From Thermoflexus sp. (GTDB taxonomy: Bacteria > Chloroflexota > Anaerolineae > Aggregatilineales > Aggregatilineaceae): a stretch of 64,000 nt of DNA. Positions 48,188 to 56,628 of this stretch are shown here, in pieces. The DNA is taken from assembly GCA_020724465.1 (NCBI GenBank), contig DYGX01000003.1, positions 151,473 to 215,472 of the forward strand. The letters run 5' to 3'. Below the pieces are notes generated by a model. That model was not told where the DNA came from, searched no databases, and saw nothing but the letters and a program-made list of their open reading frames with translations. A program made the translations under genes and the position numbers. Position 1 is the first letter of the stretch, and every line of letters starts with the position of its first letter.

Positions 48188-48679
48188 TCAGCGCTTGTCC
48201 TTCGGCCCGCGCATGGCGCGCCGGATGCCGAGCAGCTCGCGCAGAATCGCGCCCGCCGCCGCGGTTAGCGCGGTGAAGCGCACCACCGGCTCGACCAGGT
48301 TCTGGCTCATGAACTGTGCCGTCCCGCGCACGGTCGACACCGTCTCGCTGGCGTTGTCGACAATGGGCGTCACCTCGTTTTGCAGCAGGTTGATCAGCGC
48401 GGCAAGCTGCACGACCAGCACGATCAGCGCGATGCCCATCAGCATCCCTTCCAGCGCCAGCACGATGATGAAGATATCGCGGATCAGACCTACCCAGTTC
48501 GCCGCGTCTTGGGGGTCGGCCAACAGCGCGATCGCGATCGCCGCCACGAGGCCCACCACAAACACGACCACCAGGGCGATCAGGCCCGCCAGCACCCAGA
48601 AATACCACTTGCGCCCCTCGCGCGGTTCGGTATCGCCCTGGTAATTGACTTCGGGCAGCGCTCGCTGTGTATCGGCCAT
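48188..48679 (-). CDS. Hypothetical membrane protein
   Basis: The protein is 163 residues with two transmembrane helices (about 26-54, 69-96), then an amphipathic helical segment (LLQNEVTPIVDNASETVSTV) that resembles DUF948-like tails. It is 14 nt upstream of the YtxH-like gene; the two pair often in this kind of genome by my recollection. A TATAGT box lies upstream. Confidence 0.65.
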   Translation of the reverse strand: MADTQRALPEVNYQGDTEPREGRKWYFWVLAGLIALVVVFVVGLVAAIAIALLADPQDAANWVGLIRDIFIIVLALEGMLMGIALIVLVVQLAALINLLQNEVTPIVDNASETVSTVRGTAQFMSQNLVEPVVRFTALTAAAGAILRELLGIRRAMRGPKDKR

Positions 48680-48725
48680 ATGGGTTACACCCCCTCAACT
48701 GCGCAGCTCAGATCGGTTCCCTACA

Positions 48726-48731
48726 ACTATA
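48726..48731 (-). promoter_or_regulatory. -10 box of the 48679/48173 operon
   Basis: The minus strand reads TATAGT, 47 nt upstream of the ATG at 48679. Confidence 0.45.
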
Positions 48732-48761
48732 GGTTAGCGAATCGGATCGCGAATGCCACTT

Positions 48762-49037
48762 TCACGGCGGCGGACGGCGGCCCGGCGAACGCGTCAGCAG
48801 GCGCGCCACGACCAGCGCCAGCCACGCCCCAACCGTCGCCGACAGCATGTGCAGCGATCCGATGTCCAACAGAGTCAGGTCGAACAGCTCGCCCAGCGCG
48901 TGCCCCAGCCCGAAGCCCAGCCACGCTGCCAGCAGAAACAGCGCCAGCCGGCGCGCATCCCCCCCGCTGACCAGGTGGAAGGCCGCCCCATACAGCGTCG
49001 CCAGGATGAAGCTGAAGATAATTGACGGTCCGGGCAT
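48762..49037 (-). CDS. Small membrane protein
   Basis: The protein is 91 residues with three hydrophobic helices (about 4-22, 31-50, 62-82). CAGGAAC precedes the ATG at 49037. The frame is open much further upstream, but that part crosses promoter signals and the start of the opposing gene. No family is recognised. Confidence 0.6.
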   Translation of the reverse strand: MPGPSIIFSFILATLYGAAFHLVSGGDARRLALFLLAAWLGFGLGHALGELFDLTLLDIGSLHMLSATVGAWLALVVARLLTRSPGRRPPP

Positions 49038-49214
49038 GCGGTTCCTGTCACCCTGCGTCTGTGCAATCCGGCACGACCGCAGCATAGTGTAGCATACTCC
49101 GCCCGGCGCGCCGAAGAGCCGCCCTGCCCCGGCTCCGGGCGCGGCCAGGACTTGCCAATCCCCGGCACAAGCGGCAAAATCACGGCCAGTGTGCGAGCGT
49201 CCAGGTGGTGGAAC

Positions 49215-49243
49215 TTGGATGCATCCGCGGGATGCGTTAAGAT
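49215..49243 (+). promoter_or_regulatory. Promoter of the SRPBCC gene
   Basis: TTGGAT (49215-49220), 17 nt, TAAGAT (49238-49243). It argues for a start well downstream of the longest open frame. Confidence 0.45.
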
Positions 49244-49316
49244 GAAGGCACCCCGCACTCCGGACACGCGCCATGGAGAGTTCTCGTTTGCCTGCACGCG
49301 GAATGGATGGTTGCTT

Positions 49317-50684
49317 GTGCCGCTGATCGACCAGCGTATCTTGATTGACGCGCCACCCGAGGCGGTCTGGCAAGTGATCGCGGATCAGAACCGGCTTGCC
49401 CAATGGCACGCCGGCTGTCGCAGCGTATCCGTGCTGACCACGCAGCAGCGCGGCCCCGGCGTCCGGCGGCGCTGCACGTTGGTCAACGGCAAGGATGTGA
49501 TCGAGGAGATTACAACCTGGGTCGAGGGCATGGGCTACGAGTACCGCCGGGTGGAAGGCGGCCCCTATAAAGCCTATCAGGGGCGGCTGCGCCTGCAGCT
49601 TGGGCCGGATGGCACCAGCGTCCAATGGACGATCAACTACACGCCCAAAGGCCTGATCGGCTCGTTGCGCGATCGATTCGGCGGGCAGCGAGCCCTGGCT
49701 CAGATGGTCAGCGCCAGTCTGCGCCAGCTTCGCCGCGAAGTGGACGCCCTCGGCCAGCGCATGAACGACGAAGCCCGCGCGCGCGCCGCCATCCGCGAGC
49801 GGCTGAACGCCGACGAGCGCGCAGCCGCCTACCAGCAACGCCACGCGCAGACGGCCCAGGGCGCGCCCGACGCGGAGGCGATCGCTGGGGAACCGGCGGA
49901 ACAGGCGACGTTTCGCCCGCAGGCCGAACCATCGTTCGTCAGCCAGCTTGCCGCGGTCGAGGAGCCGCCCGTCGATCCGTCCGCCGACACCCAGCCCCAG
50001 GACGCGCCCGAAGGCGAGGCGCCAGCGCCGCCCGCTGCCGAGCACATGGCCCCCGGCGACGAGACAGCCGGCGAAGAGGACGTGCCGCTTCACCAGCGCG
50101 TGACACCGGCGCGAGGCACGCCGTCCGTCCAGCCCTCGTCGGGCGTGGTCGAGCGGCCCGCCCCGCCCGAGTCCGAGCCGCCGATCCCGCTGCCGACCGA
50201 GATCAAGCCGCCGGTTCCGCCGCCGGACCTGTCAGCGATCCAGCCGCCGGTCGAGGCGCAGCCTGACGTCGATCCGTACCGGCGCTTCCGCCGCCCAGCC
50301 GACGCGACCAAACCCTTGAGCGACACGCCGCCGAAAGGCATCCGGCCCGCCGAACTGGTCCGGCAGGAATCCGCAGCGCCCGCCGGGGCACGCCGCGGTC
50401 TGCCCCCCCAGACGCCCGAACACGACACGGGCGAGATCAGCATTTGGGATGTCTTTGGGATTCGCCGCCCCAGCGAACAGGACGCCGACGCGCTCGACGA
50501 CCTGATCCAGTCCATTCAGGCGCGACAGATGGCCGAGCAGCGGCTGCAGGGCCGCTTCTTCCGGCGGTCGGCGCGCGTGCGCTACCGCGAGGGCGTGCCC
50601 GGTTTGCGGCTCAAGCTGGCGCTGCAGGGCGCGCGCGTCCGCCTGGAGCACCGCCTGGGGACCCGTATCCGCAACGCGAAATAG
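49317..50684 (+). CDS. SRPBCC-domain protein with Pro-rich tail
   Basis: The protein is about 455 residues from the GTG at 49317; TTG at 49311 is also possible and neither has a strong ribosome site. Residues about 1-145 form an SRPBCC/polyketide-cyclase-like ligand-binding fold (IDQRILIDAPPEAVWQVIAD...). A Pro/Glu-rich disordered region (about 190-365) follows. A conserved-looking helical C terminus (ISIWDVFGIRRPSEQDADAL, then a basic end) closes the protein. Ligand is unknown. Confidence 0.7.
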   Translation: MPLIDQRILIDAPPEAVWQVIADQNRLAQWHAGCRSVSVLTTQQRGPGVRRRCTLVNGKDVIEEITTWVEGMGYEYRRVEGGPYKAYQGRLRLQLGPDGTSVQWTINYTPKGLIGSLRDRFGGQRALAQMVSASLRQLRREVDALGQRMNDEARARAAIRERLNADERAAAYQQRHAQTAQGAPDAEAIAGEPAEQATFRPQAEPSFVSQLAAVEEPPVDPSADTQPQDAPEGEAPAPPAAEHMAPGDETAGEEDVPLHQRVTPARGTPSVQPSSGVVERPAPPESEPPIPLPTEIKPPVPPPDLSAIQPPVEAQPDVDPYRRFRRPADATKPLSDTPPKGIRPAELVRQESAAPAGARRGLPPQTPEHDTGEISIWDVFGIRRPSEQDADALDDLIQSIQARQMAEQRLQGRFFRRSARVRYREGVPGLRLKLALQGARVRLEHRLGTRIRNAK

Positions 50685-50687
50685 AAA

Positions 50688-50711
50688 AGGCCGGCGCGCG
50701 CGCCGGCCTTA
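50688..50711. terminator. Palindromic hairpin between convergent genes
   Basis: A 24-nt perfect palindrome (aaggccggcgcg / cgcgccggcctt) lies between the SRPBCC gene and tRNA-His on the other strand. It can act on either strand. Confidence 0.65.
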
Positions 50712-50713
50712 GG

Positions 50714-50787
50714 GGTGACTGGAGGGATTTGAACCCTCGACCTTCTGATCCACAGTCAGACGTGCTAACCACTGCACCACAGTCACC
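50714..50787 (-). tRNA. tRNA-His (anticodon GUG)
   Basis: On the minus strand the acceptor stem gtgactg / cagtcac is extended by the extra G(-1) paired with C73, the hallmark of tRNA-His. The anticodon stem tctga / tcaga holds loop ctgtgga, giving GTG. CCA is not encoded. Confidence 0.95.
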
Positions 50788-50799
50788 ACGACGTCAGGG

Positions 50800-50805
50800 A
50801 TTGTA
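50800..50805 (-). promoter_or_regulatory. -10 box of tRNA-His
   Basis: The minus strand reads TACAAT, 13 nt before the mature tRNA 5' end. Confidence 0.5.
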
Positions 50806-50913
50806 ACATACTTGGCCAAGGCATGCCAGGGTAGATTTCCGAGCACCCGTCACGCAGCCTTGCGCACCGGAACGTTGCATATCATCTCGCGTAGAGGAGC
50901 CAACCAGCCGCCC

Positions 50914-51891
50914 ATGATCGCCGACACGCACAGCCGGATCGTCTTCCTGGGAACGCCGGAGTTCGCCGTTCCGTCGCTGGACGCGCTGCTGCACGCGCCC
51001 GACATGCACGTGGTGGGCGTTGTGACTCAGCCGGACCGCCCCGCCGGGCGCGGGCAAGCGGTCCGCGTCTCGCCGGTCAAGGCGCTGGCGCAGCAGGCCG
51101 GCGTGCCCGTGATTCAGCCGGAAAAAGTGCGCGAAGAGTGGGCGATGGCACAGATCCGCGAGTGGGCGCCCGATTTCCTGGTGGTGGTAGCCTTCGGGCA
51201 GATTCTGCGCCAGGAACTGCTGGACGTGCCGCGCATCGCCCCGATCAACGTGCATGCCTCGCTGCTGCCACGCTGGCGCGGCGCAGCCCCGATCCAGGCG
51301 GCCATCCGCGCCGGAGACACTTACACCGGCGTAACGACCATGATCATGGACGCCGGCCTCGACACCGGCCCGATTCTGCTGCAGGACTCCATCCCGATCG
51401 CCCCGCAGGAAACCGCCGAGAGCCTGCACGACAAGCTCGCTGTGCTGGGCGCCAACCTGCTTGTCCACACCCTGCGGTGGCTGCGCACCGGCAGCATCGC
51501 TCCGCACCCGCAGCCGACCGACGAGTCGCTGATCACCTACGCGCCGCAGCTCAAAAAAGAGGATGGCCTGATCGACTGGACGCGAAGCGCCACCGAGATC
51601 GACCGGCACGTGCGCGCTTTCACGCCCTGGCCGGGAACGTACACCTTCTGGAATGGACAGCGTCTGAAAATCCTGGCGGGCCGCCCGCTGCCGGTTGACC
51701 TGGACGTAGAACCCGGCGAAGTCGCCTCGACCCAGGGCACCGAACTGGCGAAGATCGTCCCGCTCGTGATCGGGACGGGCCGCCATGTCTACGCGCCGAC
51801 GCAGCTTCAGCTTGCCGGGCGGCAAGCGGTCGGCGCGGCGGATTTCCTCAACGGCGTGCCGGGCTTTGTAGGCAGCAAGCTGGGAAGCTGA
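50914..51891 (+). CDS. fmt: Methionyl-tRNA formyltransferase
   Basis: The protein is 325 residues. The formyltransferase domain begins [15 protein letters not shown] and carries SLLPRWRGAAPIQ, the formyl-THF site and active-site region. The C-terminal OB-like domain includes RAFTPWPGTYTFW. It formylates initiator Met-tRNA. The ATG at 50914 is used although GAGGAG lies an unusually long 14-16 nt upstream; no closer in-frame start exists. Confidence 0.95.
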   Translation: MIADTHSRIVFLGTPEFAVPSLDALLHAPDMHVVGVVTQPDRPAGRGQAVRVSPVKALAQQAGVPVIQPEKVREEWAMAQIREWAPDFLVVVAFGQILRQELLDVPRIAPINVHASLLPRWRGAAPIQAAIRAGDTYTGVTTMIMDAGLDTGPILLQDSIPIAPQETAESLHDKLAVLGANLLVHTLRWLRTGSIAPHPQPTDESLITYAPQLKKEDGLIDWTRSATEIDRHVRAFTPWPGTYTFWNGQRLKILAGRPLPVDLDVEPGEVASTQGTELAKIVPLVIGTGRHVYAPTQLQLAGRQAVGAADFLNGVPGFVGSKLGS

Positions 51892-51936
51892 GAAACCGGC
51901 AGTCCATACCCACCGGCTGCCTTCTCGCTGCTTCTT

Positions 51937-52458
51937 TCACCACCGCTCCCAGCGCACCACGTCGTCAAACGCCTTACGCCCGCCGGCACGCGGCGGTCGA
52001 TGACGCGGATCGGCTTCGGGAGCCGGGTAGCCGAACGAGATCGCCCAGGGGACGGCGCGCTCCGTCGGGATGCCGAGCAATGCGCGCACCCGCTCCGGCT
52101 CGTAGATGGTCGCCATGCACGAGCCGATGCCCAGCTCCCACGCGGCCAGGATCATGTTCTGAGCCGCCCGCCCCAGGTCGAACGGCTTGGTGAGCGTCGG
52201 CGGGTCGTGCAGGTCGTCCGCCGTCAGCACGACGGCAAACGCCGCCCCGGCCAGGTGGCTACACCACGGGCCGCACTCGCTCAGCCCGCGCAGCGTCTCG
52301 CGCCGGGTGACGATCACGAACTGCCACGGCTGCGCGTTCTTCGCCGAGCCGGAGAGCCGCCCGGCGTTAACGATGCGCTCGATGTCTTCACGGCTGACCG
52401 GGCGATCCGTGAACTGGCGCACCGACCGGTTGGTCCGGATCGCCTGATAGACTTCCAT
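51937..52458 (-). CDS. Nitroreductase family protein
   Basis: The protein is 173 residues. FMN-binding motifs include RTNRSVRQF near the N terminus, SGSAKNAQPWQFVIV and AAWELGIGSCMATI. These enzymes reduce nitro or other groups with NAD(P)H; substrate unknown. The ATG at 52458 has AGGAGG at correct spacing. It overlaps the end of the preceding gene on the same strand by 71 nt and is the last gene of a four-gene operon. Confidence 0.9.
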   Translation of the reverse strand: MEVYQAIRTNRSVRQFTDRPVSREDIERIVNAGRLSGSAKNAQPWQFVIVTRRETLRGLSECGPWCSHLAGAAFAVVLTADDLHDPPTLTKPFDLGRAAQNMILAAWELGIGSCMATIYEPERVRALLGIPTERAVPWAISFGYPAPEADPRHRPPRAGGRKAFDDVVRWERW

Positions 52459-54235
52459 TGCTTCCTCCTTCGTCACGCAGCGAGGGATTTTCCGTGCGCT
52501 GCTCGGCGCGAGAAGGTTGCTGGCGCAGCCGGGCCAGCTCGACCGAGAAGATGCGCCGCAGCGTGGCGATCGCGGTCGCGTAAGTCGGCTCCGTGCCGGG
52601 ATAGCTCAGCCGCACCGCCCCCAGGTTGCGCCCTTTGCTCATGGGGGTGTCGCTGGCGTAGTGGAGAAAGCCGACGTCGAACGGCGCAATGTACAGGTTG
52701 ACGATCTCGTTGATCGGATGCCGCTGCGCGCGCACCATCTCATAGATCGCGGACAGGTACGGCCCTGCTTCCATCTCTACGATGGTATAGCCCTCGCGGT
52801 AGAACACATCCATGTAGCGCGCGTTCTGCAGAAATGTCCCGCGCACCGTCACACCCTTCTGATTGTCCAGCACGCTGCTCATGGTCAGATAGGGCAGGAT
52901 GTCCGCGGCGGTGAAGCAGTTGCCGAACAGATACGAATTCTGGCTGTGCTCGTCGTAGATCACGTTCGCGAGCATCACGTCGCCGATCCGCGCGTTGAGC
53001 GTCGCCGCCTTGCCAATGACGTAAACCCCCTGCATCTGGGTCACGTACTGGCTGATTTTCGCCATAACGTGATAGGCCGCCATCCCCAGCGGGTAATCAA
53101 TGTTGATGATCACCGCGTCACTGTCGCGCAGGCGGCGCATCTCCGCCTCCGAGCAGCAGATCAGGCGCGGATCCATGGCGTCCAGATCGAGCTTGTTCAG
53201 CTCGATGACCTGCGCCTCGATGTCGAAGCCGTGCGCGCTCGGCACCCGCCGGATCCCGACCGCGCGCTCGGCCTCGCTGCGCCGCGCGTCGACCTCGGGC
53301 CGGCTGGTGTAGCGGCGCAGCGCGTAGTAGAGGAAGTTGTTCTTGTTGTTCAGCTCTTCCCGCACGCGCACATAATCGTATTCGGCGGTCAGCGCCGGGT
53401 CGTTGGCCTGGAGCACGTACTCGAAGATCGCCTCTTCTTCACGCAGCGCGAATCCGCTGAGCAGGTTCGGGATGGCGTGGATGTTGCTGGAGACGAAATA
53501 GGCGGGCCGGTCTTCGAAGACCACCGGCTCGACCTTCTGGCGCACATTCAGCCACCAGGTCGACGTGGCGCGCTGGTAATTGACGAAGGTGCCCGCCAGT
53601 AGCCGCACGGCGAACTTCTTCGGCCCTCGCGCGATCTTTTGCAGCGTGGCGGACATCTGCGGACCCCACGCTTCCTGCAAGCGGCTCAACTCGTCGGGCG
53701 TGATGCCCAGCACGCGCGCCAGCTCCGCCGTGCGAGACAGCGTCCGGTCCGCAGCGTAGGCAGCCAGCGTCGCCTGGGCGCTCACCGACTGCAACAGCGG
53801 ATAGAGCTTGTTCCACTCGATCTGATAGGCGACCAGCGTCGGGATCAGGTCGTCGATGTCGGACTGGCTGGCGATGTAGACGGCCAGGGTACCCTTGCCG
53901 TCATAGAGAGTTCGGCGGCGTCGTCCCGGCGCGGTCACGCTTTCCCACTCGCTCACGTCCTCATAGCCGTAGTCGCGAAACACCCGGTCCATCTGGCCCA
54001 TCACCACCAGGTTCACATCGGCGATGCAGGCCGGCAGGCGCATGACCGCGTAGAACAGCGCCGAGGCGTCCAGCCCCGGCTGGCGAGCGTTGATATGCAA
54101 AGACGAGTTCATCGCCACGTGCGCCTCGATCAAAGCGTCGAGCTGCACGGCATGAGATGAGCGCAACAGCGAGTAGATCGTGCGCAGATAAAGCTCAATT
54201 TCCTCGCTGCCGGTCTTCGGTACGGTTCTGTCCAT
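52388..54235 (-). CDS. Large uncharacterised protein with nucleoside-phosphorylase-like C-terminal half
   Basis: The protein is 615 residues, soluble, without signal or membrane helices. I think it belongs to an uncharacterised family (possibly the one named DUF6909; unverified). The C-terminal half has GKAATLNARIGDVMLANVIYDEHS and a later IVEMEAGPYLSAIYEM, which recall the phosphate/ribose loop and the EMEA motif of nucleoside phosphorylases and nucleosidases. The N-terminal half is mainly helical and unrecognised. The last 30 residues are low complexity and overlap the nitroreductase gene, so they may be dispensable. It lies 61 nt after the TIR gene. Confidence 0.6.
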   Translation of the reverse strand: MDRTVPKTGSEEIELYLRTIYSLLRSSHAVQLDALIEAHVAMNSSLHINARQPGLDASALFYAVMRLPACIADVNLVVMGQMDRVFRDYGYEDVSEWESVTAPGRRRRTLYDGKGTLAVYIASQSDIDDLIPTLVAYQIEWNKLYPLLQSVSAQATLAAYAADRTLSRTAELARVLGITPDELSRLQEAWGPQMSATLQKIARGPKKFAVRLLAGTFVNYQRATSTWWLNVRQKVEPVVFEDRPAYFVSSNIHAIPNLLSGFALREEEAIFEYVLQANDPALTAEYDYVRVREELNNKNNFLYYALRRYTSRPEVDARRSEAERAVGIRRVPSAHGFDIEAQVIELNKLDLDAMDPRLICCSEAEMRRLRDSDAVIINIDYPLGMAAYHVMAKISQYVTQMQGVYVIGKAATLNARIGDVMLANVIYDEHSQNSYLFGNCFTAADILPYLTMSSVLDNQKGVTVRGTFLQNARYMDVFYREGYTIVEMEAGPYLSAIYEMVRAQRHPINEIVNLYIAPFDVGFLHYASDTPMSKGRNLGAVRLSYPGTEPTYATAIATLRRIFSVELARLRQQPSRAEQRTENPSLRDEGGSNGSLSGDPDQPVGAPVHGSPGQP

Positions 54236-54296
54236 CGCCTGATCCTCGAATTCTGCACGCCGGGCCTGTGCCGCGCGCCGGACGGTCGACTCTATC

Positions 54297-54824
54297 CTAC
54301 CCCGTGAGCCAGCTAAAAACGAGCACCACAGCCGCGCCCAGCGCGATCAGCAGCGCCGCCCACCCCGCCCACGCGATCCACCGGCTGCGCGCGGCCTGTC
54401 GCCGGAACCGCTGCTGCCGGCGGATGGGCAGGGTTTCGGCGGCAAGCTGGCTGGCAGGCGGCAGCGCCGCCAGCAGCCGGTCGCGCACGCTTTCGTACGG
54501 TTCGGAGCAGTCGAACACCAGCGCATCCCTCAGATAGCGCGGCAGCGGCCCAGGGGCGCGGCGCAGGACAAACACCGGTTTGCGCCCGCGCCGCGCCAGA
54601 ACCCCCTCGTGCCGGATGCCGATCCGCCGCCACCGGACGCCCAGGATCATCACCATCGCCCCGCTCGCCCGGATCGCGCGGCGGGTCTCGGCGGACCACG
54701 CCAGGCTGCCCGGCTCGCTCACCGCGTCGATAAACACGGCATAGCCCGCCGCCTGCAGGTCGTCCACCAGGCGGTGAGCCAGCTCGTACTCGCTGCGCGG
54801 ATAGCTCAAGTAGATGTGCTGCAT
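54297..54824 (-). CDS. TIR-domain protein with C-terminal transmembrane helix
   Basis: The protein is 175 residues. Residues about 1-125 form a TIR-like fold: HIYLSYPRSEYELAHRL, a YAVFIDAV strand, SGAMVMILGVRWR and a downstream RHEG with a Glu near the expected catalytic position. A single C-terminal transmembrane helix (about 148-172) anchors it. Bacterial TIR domains often hydrolyse NAD+ or make cyclic ADP-ribose signals; whether this one is active cannot be read. It starts 27 nt after the metallopeptidase stop in the same operon. Confidence 0.75.
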   Translation of the reverse strand: MQHIYLSYPRSEYELAHRLVDDLQAAGYAVFIDAVSEPGSLAWSAETRRAIRASGAMVMILGVRWRRIGIRHEGVLARRGRKPVFVLRRAPGPLPRYLRDALVFDCSEPYESVRDRLLAALPPASQLAAETLPIRRQQRFRRQAARSRWIAWAGWAALLIALGAAVVLVFSWLTG

Positions 54825-54851
54825 CGTATCGGGGAAGCGCTGCCTAGTTGA

Positions 54852-56438
54852 CTATGCGAACCGCTGCACGAAGTATTCGGGGCGCAACGGCTCCCCCGTC
54901 GCGGCTTCGAGCTGGTGGTTCCAGTGCAGCGTGTTTCCTGGCGCGAAGATCCGCTCGCGGAAGAACGCGCCCGCCTCGGGCCGGCCCACGATCCCCCCGG
55001 CGTGCTGGCGCAGCCAGCTATCCCACTGCAAGGACATCATGCGCCCCAGCAGGTAATTCTGATAGTACGCCGGAGCCAGCGCGATGTGATATTTGGTGGC
55101 CCAGTCCGGCTGGCGCTGGCGCCCCTCGGGCACGTTGAGAAGCTGGTATTTGCGCACCAGTTCCCACCACAGCGCGTCCAGGTCCTGCGACGGATCTTCA
55201 TACAGCCGCCGCTCGAAGTTGACGACCACCATCACCCACCGCGCGAAGATCAGCTCGCCCAGCCGGAAGCGCCGCGCACCGTCGTCCGCCGCCTGCTGCG
55301 CGGTTTCAGGCGAAGCGCCGAGCACCGTTTCCTGCCAGTCCCGGTCGAATGGCAGCGTCCCCATCAGCAACGCCATGGCCTCGGTCGTCAGAATATGCGG
55401 GAATGTACGCAGCAGCCAGGGCAGGCTGTGCGGAATATTCGCGTCGTAGACGGCATGGCCCAGCTCGTGCAGCAGCGTCTCCATCCAGCGCAGGGACGGC
55501 TGCAGATTGCACAGGATCCGCACGTCGCCCTCGCGGTCGACGTGCATGCAGAAGGCGTGCTGGTCTTTGCCCTCGCGCTCGTACAGGTCGCTGCGCGCCA
55601 GGATCGGGCGGACGTCCATCCCCAGCCCGTCATACGTCGCCAGCGCCAGCTCGACCAGATCGCGCCCATCGAACAGGCGGTTGAAGTCCATCCCGTCCAC
55701 CATCGGCGCTTCCTGAAAGAACGGGTCGGCGTAGTGCCAGGGCATGAGGTCTTCGGGGGGCACGTTGAAGCGCTCGCTCAGCTCGGCGTCCATTGCGGCT
55801 TTCAGCTCGCGGAAGGCCGGTTCCGTCTGCCGCGCCAAATCGTCCAGCAACCCGAAAAGCCAGTCCGGATCCAGCTCGTTGAGCGTCAGGCTCATGCGGT
55901 GAAAGTTGGGATAGCCCATCCGGTGTGCCGCCTCGTTGCGCAGCACGGCCAGCCGCCGGATTTGATCGGCCACGCGCGGCCCGATCGTCTTGCTGGCTTC
56001 CCAGGCAGCGCGCCGCCGGTCGCTGTCCGTCTCGTTTTCAAGAATCTGGCGGATATCATTGGCCGTCAGGCGGCGCCCATCCACTTCGGGCCGGAAGTTG
56101 GTGTAGGCGTCGGTGAGCGCCTTGGACAGCGCGGCCATCTCGTCGATGGTGGCCGGATCGCGCTGGCCCTGGGCGTACTCCAGGTGGAGCAAATGGACCA
56201 TGCGCGCCAGGTGCGGGTCGTCGCCTGCCGCGCCCTCGTCGTCCCAGGCTTTGTAGCGCTCATACGCAGCCGGGTCCGCCCAGAATCGCAGCCAGGCGGC
56301 TTCGGCCTGAGCGGCGGCAGCGAGCGCCTCGGGAGTGCCCGTTGTCGCGGCTTCCCAGCTTGTCAGATGCAGGTCGATATAGAGTGGGCGAAGCTGTGCG
56401 GCTGTCGCCTCGACTGCTTCGCGCACGATAGCGGACAT
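54852..56438 (-). CDS. Zinc metallopeptidase, M3/M2-like
   Basis: The protein is 528 residues, cytoplasmic. The zinc motif is LLHELGHAVYD (HExxH at 324-328) with a downstream Glu in TTEAMALLMG (353) as third ligand. The helical scaffold and the MPWHYADPFFQE segment fit oligoendopeptidase-type M3 or M2-like enzymes. It would trim oligopeptides. The ATG at 56438 is chosen for GGAGAGG just upstream. It is the first gene of a minus-strand operon with TIR, large uncharacterised and nitroreductase genes. Confidence 0.85.
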   Translation of the reverse strand: MSAIVREAVEATAAQLRPLYIDLHLTSWEAATTGTPEALAAAAQAEAAWLRFWADPAAYERYKAWDDEGAAGDDPHLARMVHLLHLEYAQGQRDPATIDEMAALSKALTDAYTNFRPEVDGRRLTANDIRQILENETDSDRRRAAWEASKTIGPRVADQIRRLAVLRNEAAHRMGYPNFHRMSLTLNELDPDWLFGLLDDLARQTEPAFRELKAAMDAELSERFNVPPEDLMPWHYADPFFQEAPMVDGMDFNRLFDGRDLVELALATYDGLGMDVRPILARSDLYEREGKDQHAFCMHVDREGDVRILCNLQPSLRWMETLLHELGHAVYDANIPHSLPWLLRTFPHILTTEAMALLMGTLPFDRDWQETVLGASPETAQQAADDGARRFRLGELIFARWVMVVVNFERRLYEDPSQDLDALWWELVRKYQLLNVPEGRQRQPDWATKYHIALAPAYYQNYLLGRMMSLQWDSWLRQHAGGIVGRPEAGAFFRERIFAPGNTLHWNHQLEAATGEPLRPEYFVQRFA

Positions 56439-56488
56439 GTTTTCCTCTCCAGTCCAGTGTTGATACATACCCCCGGCAAGATGCGCAA

Positions 56489-56494
56489 GATATA
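56489..56494 (-). promoter_or_regulatory. Extended -10 promoter of the peptidase-TIR operon
   Basis: The minus strand reads TGG followed by TATATC, giving a leader of about 44 nt. Confidence 0.5.
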
Positions 56495-56628
56495 CCACAA
56501 ACACCCCCGAAAAACGAACCGTCTCCCGGCGGGCGCGCACCGGAACCGGCGATCACTTGCACACCCAGGGAGTCGTAGAGCATACTAGGCCAGACTGCCG
56601 TTTGCGTCGCGTCAGGAGAGTGCAGCCG

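Noticed and set aside
49152-49316. Longer N terminus for the SRPBCC protein
   Set aside because: The extra codons cross a plausible promoter and encode no part of the SRPBCC fold.
49038-50093. Upstream extension of the small membrane protein gene at 48762-49037
   Set aside because: The open frame continues for 350 codons but runs antisense to the SRPBCC gene and across its promoter; the ATG at 49037 has a ribosome site and starts the hydrophobic protein.
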